64,000 nucleotides of DNA from assembly GCF_003369915.1 (NCBI RefSeq), contig NW_022881614.1:10623001-10687000 (forward strand), given 5' to 3'. Under the pieces are notes generated by a model, which worked only from the letters and a program-made list of their open reading frames with translations, was not told the DNA's origin and ran no database searches. The translations under genes and the position numbers were made by a program. Positions 1 through 10,698 of this stretch are shown piece after piece. The number at the start of each line of letters is the position of its first letter. Within the stretch, counting starts at the first letter, position 1. The stretch comes from Drosophila miranda. Lineage: Eukaryota > Arthropoda > Insecta > Diptera > Drosophilidae.

Positions 1-761
1 ATCTGTGGCATCCACAATTTCGACGATACGAGAAAACCAAAAACGCAGAATCGTATGACTATATCTTCTAGAGTGCAAAATGTGAACCAGATCGTATAAT
101 TATTATAGCAATTTCATTCTTTCTCGCTCTGTCTCTCTCTAACACACAGGTTTCATGGTCGGTTTTGCCAATTGCAAAATATGAGTTCAAGGATCTCAGA
201 ACCTATAAGAGCCAGAGCAAATTTGGTATCCACACTCCTGTGATATCGGACCTTGACCGTTTTGTGTCAAAATTTCGCCACACCCCCTTCCGACCCCGCA
301 AAGGACGAAAATCTGGGGCATCCACAAATCTCAGAGACTATTAACGCTAGAGTAACCAAATTTAGTATCCGCACTCCTGTTAGATCTCACTATAAAACGT
401 ATATCTCAAAATTTCGCCTCACCTACTTTCGCCCACACAAAGGACGAAAATCTGTTGCATCCACAATATTGCAGACTCGAGAAATCTAAAAACGCAGAAT
501 CATAGATAATGACCATATCTATCAGATTGCTGAATCTGGATCAGATGAGATCATTTTTATAGCCAATAGGAACAAATCAATTTGCAGTGGCTACGCAGCG
601 CCAGACGTCACGCTCAGACTGATTTTCTGTCTCTCTCGCACGCACTCTTTGTCGTGTCGTTCAATATTAGCGGCGTCTGCCGGAGGAGAGCAATACTGAC
701 TTAGTATCGGGTATAACTGTAGAGTTGCGGTGTCCGCAGCAACTCACAACGTTCCCCCTCC
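1..761 (+). mobile_element. INE-1/DINE-1 Helitron copy, 3' part
   Basis: Non-coding Helitron-type element cut by the window edge. The 3' part shows the family hallmarks: an internal inverted repeat ending AGTATCGGGTATA, then the stem-loop region GTTGCGGTGTCCGCAGCAAC, and the end GTTCCCCCTC. It lies at the 3' side of the decayed eIF3c copy and matches, inverted, the element at 7182-8266, so it was part of the unit duplicated with eIF3c. Confidence 0.85.
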
Positions 762-3408
762 TTTTTTTTACCATGTTTGTTTTATTAAAAACACACAGGC
801 AATACAACTTCGCTCTTTTCTTTTTATGGTTTTTAAGTTTTCCGTTACAGGTTGATACAAAATTCTATGATTGATTTTAAGTTCTTTAACTAATGAGCGC
901 TAAAGCAAATTCATTTGGGACATGGCAACAACACAATGGGCAATGATGGCGGATGAAAGCAGACCTCCGACTCAGCTCTGTCGGGAACTGAACTGAGTCG
1001 GAGGCCTGGCTGCAGCTAACAGCAAAAGTTGTCCATGACCATTCCATTTTAATAGTTTTGAAGTGTTACAAATTTGTTTTTCTGTTTGCTGTTGGTTTTT
1101 ACGCAAGCAATCGCCCACTGGGGATGGCTGAGTTGGCGTCTACTCTTCGTCGATGGTTTGGACTTGCTGTTGCTGCTGCTGTTGTTGGTTCTTGTGAGGT
1201 CCACGCTGGTTGCGGTTGCGCTGATTGCGATTGTCCCGTCGCTGGCCGCCCCAGTTGCCGCCCTGGTTATTCTGGTTGCGGTTGTAGCCGCGGTCCCCAC
1301 GATTGCCCATGTTGCCGCGCTGGAAGAAGTTGCCCTGCTTCATATCGAAGACCTTCTCGTTAACGTCCACCAGATTGGTCACCTTGTCGACAAACTGCAT
1401 GGCCAGGGCCTGGAGGCGGGACGGCTCTGAGCGGTGCATGACCACAGTTTCCGAGGGGTCGTCCAGGCTGGCCATCAGCTCCTCGTTGATGATCATCTTG
1501 CTGATGATCGAGTGGACCTTCGGGACGGGCAGCTCGTACATCTGAGCCAGGGATGGTATGCTTATGGAAGTGTAGACATTGGAGTACGTGAACAAATAGG
1601 TGCGCAGCGACTCCTCCTTGATGGACTTGACGAGCATCTCACGCACGCGATCTGACTCGTAGAACAGATCCCACACCTTGGTGTTCATTTTCTTGTTGAC
1701 AATAAAGTTGGCGCAGGCCTGCCAGTTACCGCAGCGCATCGCCTTGGCGGCGGCCACAACGTGCTCCCTCATGGATTCGGGGGGACCTACCAGGGATTGA
1801 CGCTCCGAGGAGCGCAACTGCTGGTAGAAGGTCTTACTGATCATGCGACGGCGGGCATCGAACTCGTGAGCTGCAATGTAGGGAATCTCAAGCAGCATGG
1901 CGGACACCAGATAGACACACTCGAGCAGCTCCAGATTGATGTGCATGTGGAATGGCATCTGGCGCTGTTTCTCAATTTTCTCCTGTTCGGCGGAGCGTTC
2001 GTGTTGACGCTGTGGCAGCAGGCCCTGAGCCAGCAGTTCCTTGGGCTTTCCGGTGACCATCAAGTCCACCAGACAGTGATGGGCATCCTTCACGTTCTCC
2101 TGACGGAAGGCACACAGACCCAAGTTGGCCATCATGCGGTTGTACAGGATACGCGTGGCAGGATCGGCGGCATCGATGTTGTCCTGCAGAGGAGACATGA
2201 GGGCCAGGTCGCGAGCCTGGAACCAATTGTCGTGCATGGCATGGTGATAGATGTGCGCCAGGATAGCCCGAGTTCGGATGCGATCGGTGTCGTCCTTGGT
2301 ATAAATGAACTTGCACAGTTTATCCATCACGTCCACCGAGGTGGCTGTGGTGGCAGGCACCCCGCCAATCTTCTTCTTGAGCACCTCCGGATCGAATTTG
2401 TAGTACAAGTGCTCGATCTTCCTCAAGTAGATTCTGCAGCGTTCGTTGGGGTTGCCGCACTGCTCGAAGTATTGCAGGACCAATTCAATAGTCTTCACCA
2501 CGTTCATCTCGTCCTTCAAGCGGCAAACATAATCGTTTGAGTGGGGATCGCATTCCTTCAGCAGCTTAATGAACTCGTCATCCAGACGCTCAACGGCGGC
2601 CAGTGGGCAGCCTCGGATATAAAACGGAGCCGTGATGTATTCCTCGTGCTCCTCGGCGACGCTCTCGCTTATGCTGATGTCGGCGTTGGCCAGGAGCAGC
2701 TTCATCGTGCTCTGCATCACCTCCAGCAGCAGGGCCCAGTGCTCCATCTTCATGGGCTCGGATATCTTTTGATTGTAATCAAAGATGGCAGAGATAATGT
2801 TGATGTGGATCTTCACCGAGACGGGCACGCCCAGGTTATGCTGATCGGAGATGTCTCTCAGCTCGAAGAGCAGATCGATTTGCAGGCGACGATCGGTGCG
2901 CTTCTTGCCACTAATTTGGCCAGAACCAAGGGAATATCGATCTCGGCGTCCTTTTCGAACATCTTGGGCTTCTCCACCACATGACCCTTGACAACCGTCT
3001 CCCATTCGCCATCTTCATCATCTTCGGCACGCTTGCGGATCTTCAGCTTCTGCTCCTTACGCTTATCCTTCCGCTTGTCATCGTCTCCCTTGTCTTCTCC
3101 CTTCTCAGTGGATCTCTTCAGGAAACGCTCACGCATATTCTGGTACTGGTTCTCGTCCTCGGAAGACTCGGTTTCACTCTCCGAATCGGAGTCCCAGTCA
3201 ATGGAATCGTCCGAATCCTCATCATCGGCGGGAACCGACTTGGCGGGAGCAGATTTGGCGATCTTGGGAGCAGTCACCGACGCCTCCTTCTTGAATCCCG
3301 CATAGCTGTCATCAGCAGCCTCACCCGCATCGCTCACATGGGCCTCTTCGTCTTCAGCTTCACTCTCCTGGTCGGGTGCTTCGCGGAAGCGTGACAAATT
3401 CTCCTCGA
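1..3408 (-). repeat. left arm of the eIF3c inverted repeat
   Basis: This arm is the reverse complement of 4501-7946, with scattered substitutions and a few small indels. It covers most of the eIF3c coding exon, the 3' flank and the INE-1 element behind it. Homology stops at 3408, beside a CTCGAGGAG stretch. The outer end lies beyond the window. The arms are separated by about 1.1 kb holding the eIF3c promoter and first exon. Confidence 0.9.
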
Positions 3409-3445
3409 GTGGGGAAAGTTCGCGTGACCTGATGTCTTTGGTCAT
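1140..3445 (-). pseudogene. eIF3c: decayed, 5'-truncated copy of eIF3c with a foreign 5' end
   Basis: The - strand encodes eIF3c from [10 protein letters not shown] to the C-terminal Q-rich tail, about 750 codons. Two things mark it as a broken copy. First, codons before ENLSRF are missing: the sequence upstream of 3408 is unrelated to eIF3c, although it supplies an in-frame ATG at 3445 ([14 protein letters not shown]...). Second, compared with the intact copy it lacks 19 bp near 2911, which shifts the frame; the loss lies between two GTGG motifs. Amino-acid changes relative to the intact copy include F to I in HFNII, S to I in KKSGE, H to P in MSHLQ and F to S in KFIKEE, a pattern fitting weak constraint. 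At one site (YELPVPK) this copy seems to keep the ancestral proline, which is Thr in the other copy. A shortened protein could be made only if transcription starts in the new 5' flank. Confidence 0.88.
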
Positions 3446-3602
3446 CGTTATGGAGTTGGCGCGTGTTGATCGGCGGTTGCTTGCGGAGGGGGGCGTTGGT
3501 TGCGGGGTGTGGTGCGACGCTCTCTTTATAAGTCGGGGGACGGATTGTATCGAAACCTTTTAGGTTCGTTACAAAACTAATATGAAAATAACTGTTGCAC
3601 AC
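3409..3602 (-). promoter_or_regulatory. unrelated sequence fused upstream of the decayed eIF3c copy, with TATA-like box
   Basis: Read on the - strand this stretch has ACTTATAAAGAGAG near 3531, a C-rich leader, and an ATG at 3445 in frame with the eIF3c remnant. It is not the native eIF3c upstream region, which sits before the + copy. The TATA-like box and start codon make a chimeric transcript possible. Its source is not recognised. The promoter reading is inference. Confidence 0.35.
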
Positions 3603-3623
3603 ATCGTGACTTTTAAAAATACT

Positions 3624-3631
3624 TATCGATA
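3624..3631. promoter_or_regulatory. DRE core TATCGATA upstream of eIF3c
   Basis: A perfect palindromic DREF-binding core (TATCGATA) lies about 360 bp before the eIF3c start codon. DRE is a known core element of Drosophila housekeeping promoters, which suits a translation factor. The site also lies upstream of the divergent decayed copy, so it could serve both directions. Confidence 0.5.
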
Positions 3632-3990
3632 TTTAAGAAATCACGTACAAATATATCAAAACGCTTCGTCTCCTCTCTTTTAGATGTCTTGTGCATTCGA
3701 CATCGTTTTTTTGCTGTAAAAATAGTAAGTTTATTTGATTTTACGTGTGTTCTGACAATGCCAAGTGGTGGCGCGAGGAGCGAAAAGCGTGCCGGCAGTG
3801 AATTAAATTGTAGTTTTACACAGGGTTGTACGTCGCCTTGCCAAATTTGTGGCATGCATTTTTTACAAAACGCCATGTTGGCCGCTTATACATAACCTCA
3901 ACACCGTTCCAAATTATGTGGCTGTGGATATTAAAACATTGTAATTCCAGGTGCAGTGTAGACAAACGGCTTGCGTAGAAACTAAACAAC

Positions 3991-6788
3991 ATGTCACGTT
4001 TCTTTTCCAACGGTTCCGACTCGGAATCCGAGTCCAGTGAGGAGGAGGTCCAGGCGCCAAACTTCAACAAAGCCTCCGCCTTTGTAAGTATAAGAGGAAG
4101 CAAGTTGAGGGGAAATGTTCATCATCTGCCCATCCCCTCCCCTAGCAATTCAGCGATGATGAGGAGGAAGTCAAGCGCGTGGTTCGCTCGACCAAGGAGA
4201 AGCGGTACGAGAACCTAACCAGTATCATCAAGACCATCCGCAACCACAAGAAGATCAAGGATATACCGAATACCTTGAGCAGCTTCGAGGACCTGACGCG
4301 CGCCTACACCAAGGCCCTGCCCGTCATCTCAAAGGAGGAAAACGGCATTACGCCTCGTTTCTACATTCGCTGCCTGGCGGAACTGGAGGATTTCATCAAC
4401 GAGATCTGGGAGGACCGCGAGGGCCGAAGGAACCTGTCCAAGAACAACACCAAGTCCCTGGGCACTCTGCGTCAAAAGGTGCGCAAGTACATCAAGGATT
4501 TCGAGGAGGATTTGTCACGCTTCCGCGAAGCACCCGACCAGGAGAGTGAAGCTGAAGACGAAGAGGCCCATGTGAGCGATGCGGGTGAGGCTGCTGATGA
4601 CAGCTATGCGGGATTCAAGAAGGAGGCGTCGGTGACTGCTCCCAAGATCGCCAAATCTGCTCCCGCCAAGTCGGTTCCCGCCGATGATGAGGATTCGGAC
4701 GATTCCATTGACTGGGACTCCGATTCGGAGAGTGAAACCGAGTCTTCCGAGGACGAGAACCAGTATCAGAATATGCGTGAGCGTTTCCTGAAGAGATCCA
4801 CTGAGAAGGGAGAAGACAAGGGAGACGATGACAAGCGGAAGGATAAGCGTAAGGAGCAGAAGCTGAAGATCCGCAAGCGTGCCGAAGATGATGAAGATGG
4901 CGAATGGGAGACGGTTGTCAAGGGACATGTGGTGGAGAAGCCCAAGATGTTCGAAAAGGACGCCGAGATCGATATTCCCTTGGTTCTGGCCAAATTAGTG
5001 GAGATCATGTCGGCCCGTGGCAAGAAGCGCACCGATCGTCGCCTGCAAATCGATCTGCTCTTCGAGCTGAGAGACATCTCCGATCAGCATAACCTTGGCG
5101 TGCCCGTCTCGGTGAAGATCCACTTCAACATTATCTCTGCCATCTTTGATTACAATCAAAAGATATCCGAGCCCATGAAGATGGAGCACTGGGCCCTGCT
5201 GCTGGAGGTGATGCAGAGCCTGATGAAGCTGCTCCTGGCCAACGCCGACATCAGCATAAGCGAGAGCGTCGCCGAGGAGCACGAGGAATACATCACGGCT
5301 CCGTTTTATATCCGAGGCTGCCCACTGGCCGCCGTTGAGCGTCTGGATGACGAGTTCACCAAGCTGCTGAAGGAATGCGATCCCCACTCAAACGATTATG
5401 TTTCCCGCTTGAAGGACGAGATGAACGTGGTGAAGACTATTGAATTGGTCCTGCAATACTTCGAGCAGTGCGGCAACCCCAACGAACGCTGCAGAATCTA
5501 CTTGAGGAAGATCGAGCACTTGTACTACAAATTCGATCCGGAGGTGCTCAAGAAGAAGAGTGGCGAGGTGCCTGCCACCACAGCCACCTCGGTGGACGTG
5601 ATGGATAAACTGTGCAAGTTCATTTATACCAAGGACGACACCGATCGCATCCGAACTCGGGCTATCCTGGCGCACATCTATCACCATGCCATGCACGACA
5701 ATTGGTTCCAGGCTCGCGACTTGGTCCTCATGTCTCATCTGCAGGACAACATCGATGCCGCCGATCCTGCCACGCGTATCCTGTACAACCGCATGATGGC
5801 CAACTTGGGTCTGTGTGCCTTCCGTCAGGAGAACGTGAAGGATGCCCATCACTGTCTGGTGGACTTGATGGTCACCGGAAAGCCCAAGGAACTGCTGGCT
5901 CAGGGCCTGCTGCCACAGCGTCAACACGAACGCTCCGCCGAACAGGAGAAAATTGAGAAACAGCGCCAGATGCCATTCCACATGCACATCAATCTGGAGC
6001 TGCTCGAGTGTGTCTATCTGGTGTCCGCCATGCTGCTTGAGATTCCCTACATTGCAGCTCACGAGTTCGATGCCCGCCGTCGCATGATCAGTAAGACCTT
6101 CTACCAGCAGTTGCGCTCCTCGGAGCGTCAATCCCTGGTAGGTCCCCCCGAATCCATGAGGGAGCACGTTGTGGCCGCCGCCAAGGCGATGCGCTGCGGT
6201 AACTGGCAGGCCTGCGCCAACTTTATTGTCAACAAGAAAATGAACACCAAGGTGTGGGATCTGTTCTACGAGTCGGATCGCGTGCGTGAGATGCTCGTCA
6301 AGTTCATCAAGGAGGAGTCGCTGCGCACCTATTTGTTCACGTACTCCAATGTCTACACTTCCATAAGCATACCATCCCTGGCTCAGATGTACGAGCTGAC
6401 CGTCCCGAAGGTCCACTCGATCATCAGCAAGATGATCATCAACGAGGAGCTGATGGCCAGCCTGGACGACCCCTCGGAAACTGTGGTCATGCACCGCTCA
6501 GAGCCGTCCCGCCTCCAGGCCCTGGCCATGCAGTTTGTCGACAAGGTGACCAATCTGGTGGACGTTAACGAGAAGGTCTTCGATATGAAGCAGGGCAACT
6601 TCTTCCAGCGCGGCAACATGGGCAATCGTGGGGACCGCGGCTACAACCGCAACCAGAATAACCAGGGCGGCAACTGGGGCGGCCAGCGACGGGACAATCG
6701 CAATCAGCGCAACCGCAACCAGCGTGGACCTCACAAGAACCAACAACAGCAGCAGCAACAGCAAGTCCAAACCATCGACGAAGAGTAG
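3991..6788 (+). CDS. eIF3c: eukaryotic translation initiation factor 3 subunit C, intact copy
   Basis: Subunit C is a core scaffold of the eIF3 complex, which binds the 40S ribosome and recruits the pre-initiation complex in the cytoplasm. Two exons: 3991-4083 (starting [15 protein letters not shown]) and 4146-6788, joined in phase 0 across a 62-bp GT-AG intron. The product is 911 residues, close to the length of fly eIF3c. It has an acidic N-terminus with [15 protein letters not shown], a second acidic and lysine-rich stretch (about 150-260), the long helical eIF3c N-domain, a C-terminal PCI/winged-helix region (about 640-810), and an RG/N-rich tail ending in an eight-Gln run. No stop or frameshift is seen. 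Most eIF3c proteins I recall have YELPVPK in the winged-helix region; here Pro is Thr. This looks like the functional copy; its mirror image at 1140-3408 is decayed. Confidence 0.95.
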
Positions 6789-7946
6789 ACGCCAACTCAG
6801 CCATCCCCAGTGGGCGATTGCTTGCGTAAAAACCAACAGCAAACAGAAAAACAAATTTGTAACACTTCAAAACTATTAAAATGGAATGGTCATGGACAAC
6901 TTTTGCTGTTAGCTGCAGCCAGGCCTCCGACTCATTTCAGTTCCCAACAGAGCAGTTCCCGACAGAGCTGAGTCGGAGGTCTGCTTTCATCCGCCATCAT
7001 TGCCCATTGTGTTGTTGCCAAGTCCCAAATGAATTTGTTTTAGCGCTCATTAGTTAAAGAACTTAAAATCGATCATAGAATTTTGTATCAACCTGTAACG
7101 GAAAACTTAAAAACCATAAAAAGAAAAGAACTAAGTTGTATTGCCTGTGTGTTTTTAATAAAACAAACATGGTAAAAAAAACGAGGGGGAACGTTGTGAG
7201 TTGCTGCGGACACCGCAACTCTACAGTTATACCCGATACTAAGTCAGAATGGCTCTCCTCCGGCAGACGCCGCTAATATTAAACGACACGACAAAGAGTG
7301 CGTGCGAGAGAGACAGAAAATCAGTCTGAGCGTGACGTCGGGCGCTGCGTAGCCACTGCAAATTGATTTGTTCCTATTGGCTATAAAAATGATCTGATCT
7401 GATCCAGATTCAGCAATCTGATAGATATGGTCATTATCTATGATTCTGCGTTTTTGGTTTTCTCGAATCTGCAATATTGTGGATGCAACAGATTTTCGTC
7501 CTTTGTGTGGGCGGAAGGAGGTGGGGCGAAATTTTGAGATATACGTTTTATAGTGAGATCTAACAGGAGTGCGGATACTAAATTTGGTTACTCTAGCGTT
7601 AATAGTCTCTAAAATTTGTGGATGCCCCAGATTTTCGTCCTTTGCCGGGGCGGAAGGGGGTGTGGCGAAATTTGGACACGAAACGGTCAAGGTCCGATAT
7701 CACAGGAGTGTGGATACCAAATTTGGTTGCTCTGGCTCTTATAGGTTCTGAGATCCTTGAACTCATATTTTTCAATTGGCAAAACCGACCATGAAACCTG
7801 TGTGTTAGAGAGAGACAGAGCGAGAAAGAATGAAATTGCTATAATAATTATACGATCTGGTTCACATTTTGCACTCTAGAAGATATAGTCATACGATTCT
7901 GCGTTTTTGGTTTTCTCGTATCGTCGAAATTGTGGATGCCACAGAT
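4501..7946 (+). repeat. right arm of the eIF3c inverted repeat
   Basis: Mirror image of 1-3408. It runs from the middle of eIF3c exon 2 through the 3' flank and into the INE-1 element. Because both arms carry INE-1 at the same site, the insertion is older than the duplication. Confidence 0.9.
6875..7162 (+). terminator. eIF3c 3' flank: poly(A) signals and hairpin
   Basis: ATTAAA at 6875-6880 and AATAAA at 7157-7162 are candidate polyadenylation signals after the eIF3c stop at 6788. Between them, CCTCCGACTCA (6923-6933) pairs with TGAGTCGGAGG (6969-6979), predicting an 11-bp stem. The stem is kept in the other arm (964-975 with 993-1004, 12 bp) although the loop differs. Confidence 0.5.
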
Positions 7947-8266
7947 TTTCGCCCTTTGTGGGGTCGGAAGTGGGCGGGGCAAAGTTTTGAAATTTTCTTG
8001 TAGCAGTGACATATCACAGAAGTCTGGATCCAAAACATCGTTGCTCTAGCTCTTATAGTCTTTGAGCACTAGGCGCTGAAGGGGACGGACAGACGGACGG
8101 ACGGACAGACGGACAGACAGACATGGCTCAATCGACCCGGCTATTGATGCTGATCAAGAATATATATACTTTATGGTGTCGGAATCGATTCCTTCTGGAC
8201 GTTACACACATCCACTTTTACCACAAATCTAATATACCCCAATACTCATTTTGAGTATCGGGTATA
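7182..8266 (-). mobile_element. INE-1/DINE-1 Helitron, near full length
   Basis: About 1.08 kb with both ends. On the - strand it begins TATACCCGATACTCA with its own short inverted repeat, then a (GTCY)n microsatellite core near 8080-8125, GA-rich stretches near 7301-7316 and 7806-7828, the internal AGTATCGGGTATA repeat, the GTTGCGG...GCAAC stem and the end CCCCCTCG. It encodes no protein. It lies between eIF3c and the TRIAP1-like gene. Confidence 0.9.
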
Positions 8267-8489
8267 ATTAAAGAATATTTAATAAGAAAATGTGTTTCAA
8301 AGAGAACGAAAACTTCTTGTCGAAAACCATTCCGATAGCAATTATTTAAATGGAGATATCGGTGTGTGGCTCTGGTCCCATCCCTAAAAATATCTTTGCG
8401 AATATAGAGTGACCATAGAGTGATAAGTGTGGCGGCATACATCCTCACATTTCGACACATTATTTAACATCCAATAAATTATAAGTTAA

Positions 8490-8815
<326 letters not shown>

Positions 8816-9150
8816 CCAGTGACACCAGCTGAACAGCCTGGCTTCGGATTTGATTCTGCAAGCAGCCTGGAAGGCCAAAGCCTTGGCCATCAACGCCAAC
8901 GCAAGCGCAGGGGGTCGGCCTAGTTTTCGGCGAGGTGCAAGGGGCAAGCGTACTAGAAGAAGCTCCTCCTCGAAATCTTTAAGTCCTACAATAGCCCTAC
9001 AATAATCAGTTTTTGATTAAATTATTTAGCAAATATTAGTTAAACATTAAGCTCAAAAGTATAGTCAACTACAGTTGTTAATTTATGCTTGAATTAAAGT
9101 GTTGTACATAAAAAAACTTGCAAGCCCGTCGCAATACACCTTTTATAGCC
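8816..9150 (+). other. intergenic stretch with an unresolved open frame
   Basis: Between the TRIAP1-like stop and the peptide-gene promoter. A 58-codon open frame without ATG (8829-9005) reads LNSLASDLILQAAWKAKALA and then a basic, Ser-rich tail. The inverted copy near 28020-28190 keeps the frame but differs at the C-terminal end. An overlapping frame begins with ATG in the other copy and GTG here. I recognise neither; either could be 3' UTR. Confidence 0.2.
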
Positions 9151-9155
9151 ACTGT

Positions 9156-9187
9156 CTTATCTGATAAACGGGTCCATGGTGAATCCC
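9156..9187 (+). promoter_or_regulatory. paired GATA sites beside a kappaB-like site
   Basis: CTTATCTGATAA (9156-9167) holds two overlapping GATA sites on opposite strands. GGTGAATCCC (9178-9187) reads GGGATTCACC on the other strand, close to the NF-kappaB consensus bound by Dif/Relish, with one mismatch. Close GATA and kappaB sites are known from fat-body immune gene promoters. A TATA box (ATATAAAG, 9251-9258) follows 63 bp later. Both clusters recur in the second copy. Confidence 0.5.
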
Positions 9188-9313
9188 AGAGCATGGCCGA
9201 GTACTCCCCATTAGGGAAAGAACGTGTGCTGATAACACCCTCATCGAATCATATAAAGAGCGGCCGACACAGCTTCGACGATACAATCAAAAGTTCACTG
9301 TACCACATTCAAG

Positions 9314-9427
9314 ATGAAACTGCTGGCTCTGGTCATCTGCGCAGCCTGCAAGAACCATGAGGACTTTCCAGGCCACAAGCCATGGGACTCCGAGCCCAGA
9401 TCGCGTCCATCCAATCCCTACGCATAA
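9314..9427 (+). CDS. small secreted peptide gene, copy 1
   Basis: A 37-codon frame starts at ATG 9314, 56 bp after a TATA box. It reads MKLLALVICAACKN, a short hydrophobic leader, then HEDFPGHKPWDSEPRS and ends RPSNPYA. The mature part is polar, rich in Pro, Asp/Glu and Arg, with no cysteine beyond the leader. Copy 2 has six more leader residues (PILVML), so the leader here may be too short for efficient secretion. The kappaB/GATA/TATA promoter and leader-plus-short-peptide layout suggest an immune-induced or haemolymph peptide. I do not recognise the family, and the function is inference. Confidence 0.45.
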   Translation: MKLLALVICAACKNHEDFPGHKPWDSEPRSRPSNPYA

Positions 9428-9751
9428 CCGACAACCGTGAAAATGGAAAATCTTATTGCGAAAATAAACAATTGATTGAAAACTAAACTATATACTCTTG
9501 CTGTATTTCATGAAGTCGAGTATTAAGCAATTGCCACGAATGGTACAGATTGGGAAGAGCTTTGCCCGCACGACATTAAAGGTGAATAAATGTTTTGAAT
9601 TTATTAACTAGGACAACGGCCGCAATACAACTACAAACACGCATGATAAAAAATGTGTTTAGCTATGAACTGGGGCAGCAGACGATGGAACTTATAAATC
9701 TAAACAACTTTCTGCTTTACGATTATGCGGGGAAAAATGCAATCCAGGCAT

Positions 9752-10698
9752 TTACTTGCCACCCGCCGTGAATTTGGAGAGCTTCTCCAGCAATCCTATA
9801 TAGCAGGTGTGTTCATGGGCAGTGGCCAGGTCGGACAGCTTCTCTGCGAACTCTTGGCTAATGCCCTTCTCTTCCAGGTAGTTTAAGAGCAAATCATATA
9901 AATAGCCGTCCAAAACATCGCCAGCCACGGCATAGACTTTGTCGTTCCATTCGCCCTCAAAGATGGACATTTCGTCAATGGAGAAAACGTCATCTGCAAA
10001 GGAGAGCCAATCAATTATAGATTCAAAATATAGTAAATTACGTATACTTACTGTACTCACCCTCCTGGGCCTCGCCCTGAAGGTAGGAACATGTGAACGA
10101 GAGCGTGGTACCGCTCTTAATAATATCGACCTCAAACTGTGGTTTGCTCCTCATTTCTCCCAGCTCCGGCTTGTCGGCATTGGGATTGACCTACGGCTCC
10201 TCCTCGCTGTCGACCGTATGGTTCACGTTGAAGCTAACCACGACCTTCTCCTTGTCGGTCTCCTTGATGAGCTCCACATCGCCGCCCACAATCTTCACAT
10301 TGAATCCATCCAGGGTGCTGGAAACAGCCTTGCCCTTCTGCACTTTGCGCTCGGCCACGATCTCCTCGGCGAGGCACTCCACCAGTTCCTTTTCAGCTAT
10401 AGAAAGATAAATTAATTATGTTTTGCCTCCCATTTCATCATCTCGCGTTTGAGGTTATGTATCACTATCGGGTTTTCTTCAATGAAAACCTACCTTTGGT
10501 GTGCACATTGCAGCCACAGGTGCCAGTAATGCTGGGTTTGTGGACATTCAATACGGTTACATGATCATTGGATGCTCCTGACGCCGGCTTCTTTGTCATG
10601 TGCCACAGACTGCGAGTGAAGTCGCGTTTTCCCAGGGATCCAGTAGCCTTGGTGGCCAAGCTGGAGAATCGTAGTGTGGCTATCCTCAGGTTGTTCAT
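9752..10698 (-). pseudogene. P32: P32 (C1QBP/MAM33 family) copy 1, nonsense codon
   Basis: P32 is an acidic, trimeric mitochondrial-matrix protein of the MAM33/gC1qR family linked to mitochondrial translation and respiration. Three exons on the - strand: 10494-10698 (MNNLRIATLRFSSLATKATG..., a mitochondrial-type presequence), 10052-10396 and 9752-9993, ending KLSKFTAGGK. Splice sites are canonical and the total is 264 codons including the stop, matching the fly protein of about 263 residues. Codon 137 (10191-10193) is TAG where the fly protein has Glu (EEEPEINP), cutting the protein at about half length. The rest of the frame is open. The second copy has the same TAG. An INE-1 end abuts the start codon, so the native promoter is displaced. 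Readthrough is possible but not suggested by anything seen. Confidence 0.85.

Noticed and set aside
1761-2540. Long + strand open frame opposite the decayed eIF3c copy
   Set aside because: It is an antisense shadow of eIF3c; the same frame appears opposite the intact copy at 5388-6494, and its sequence has no family features.
3765-3780. CTCF-like GGTGGCGC core in the eIF3c spacer
   Set aside because: Several mismatches to the longer consensus; too weak to report as a site.
8080-8125. Tandem GTCY repeats that could suggest a CRISPR-like array
   Set aside because: They are the microsatellite core of INE-1, with no spacers, and recur in most copies.
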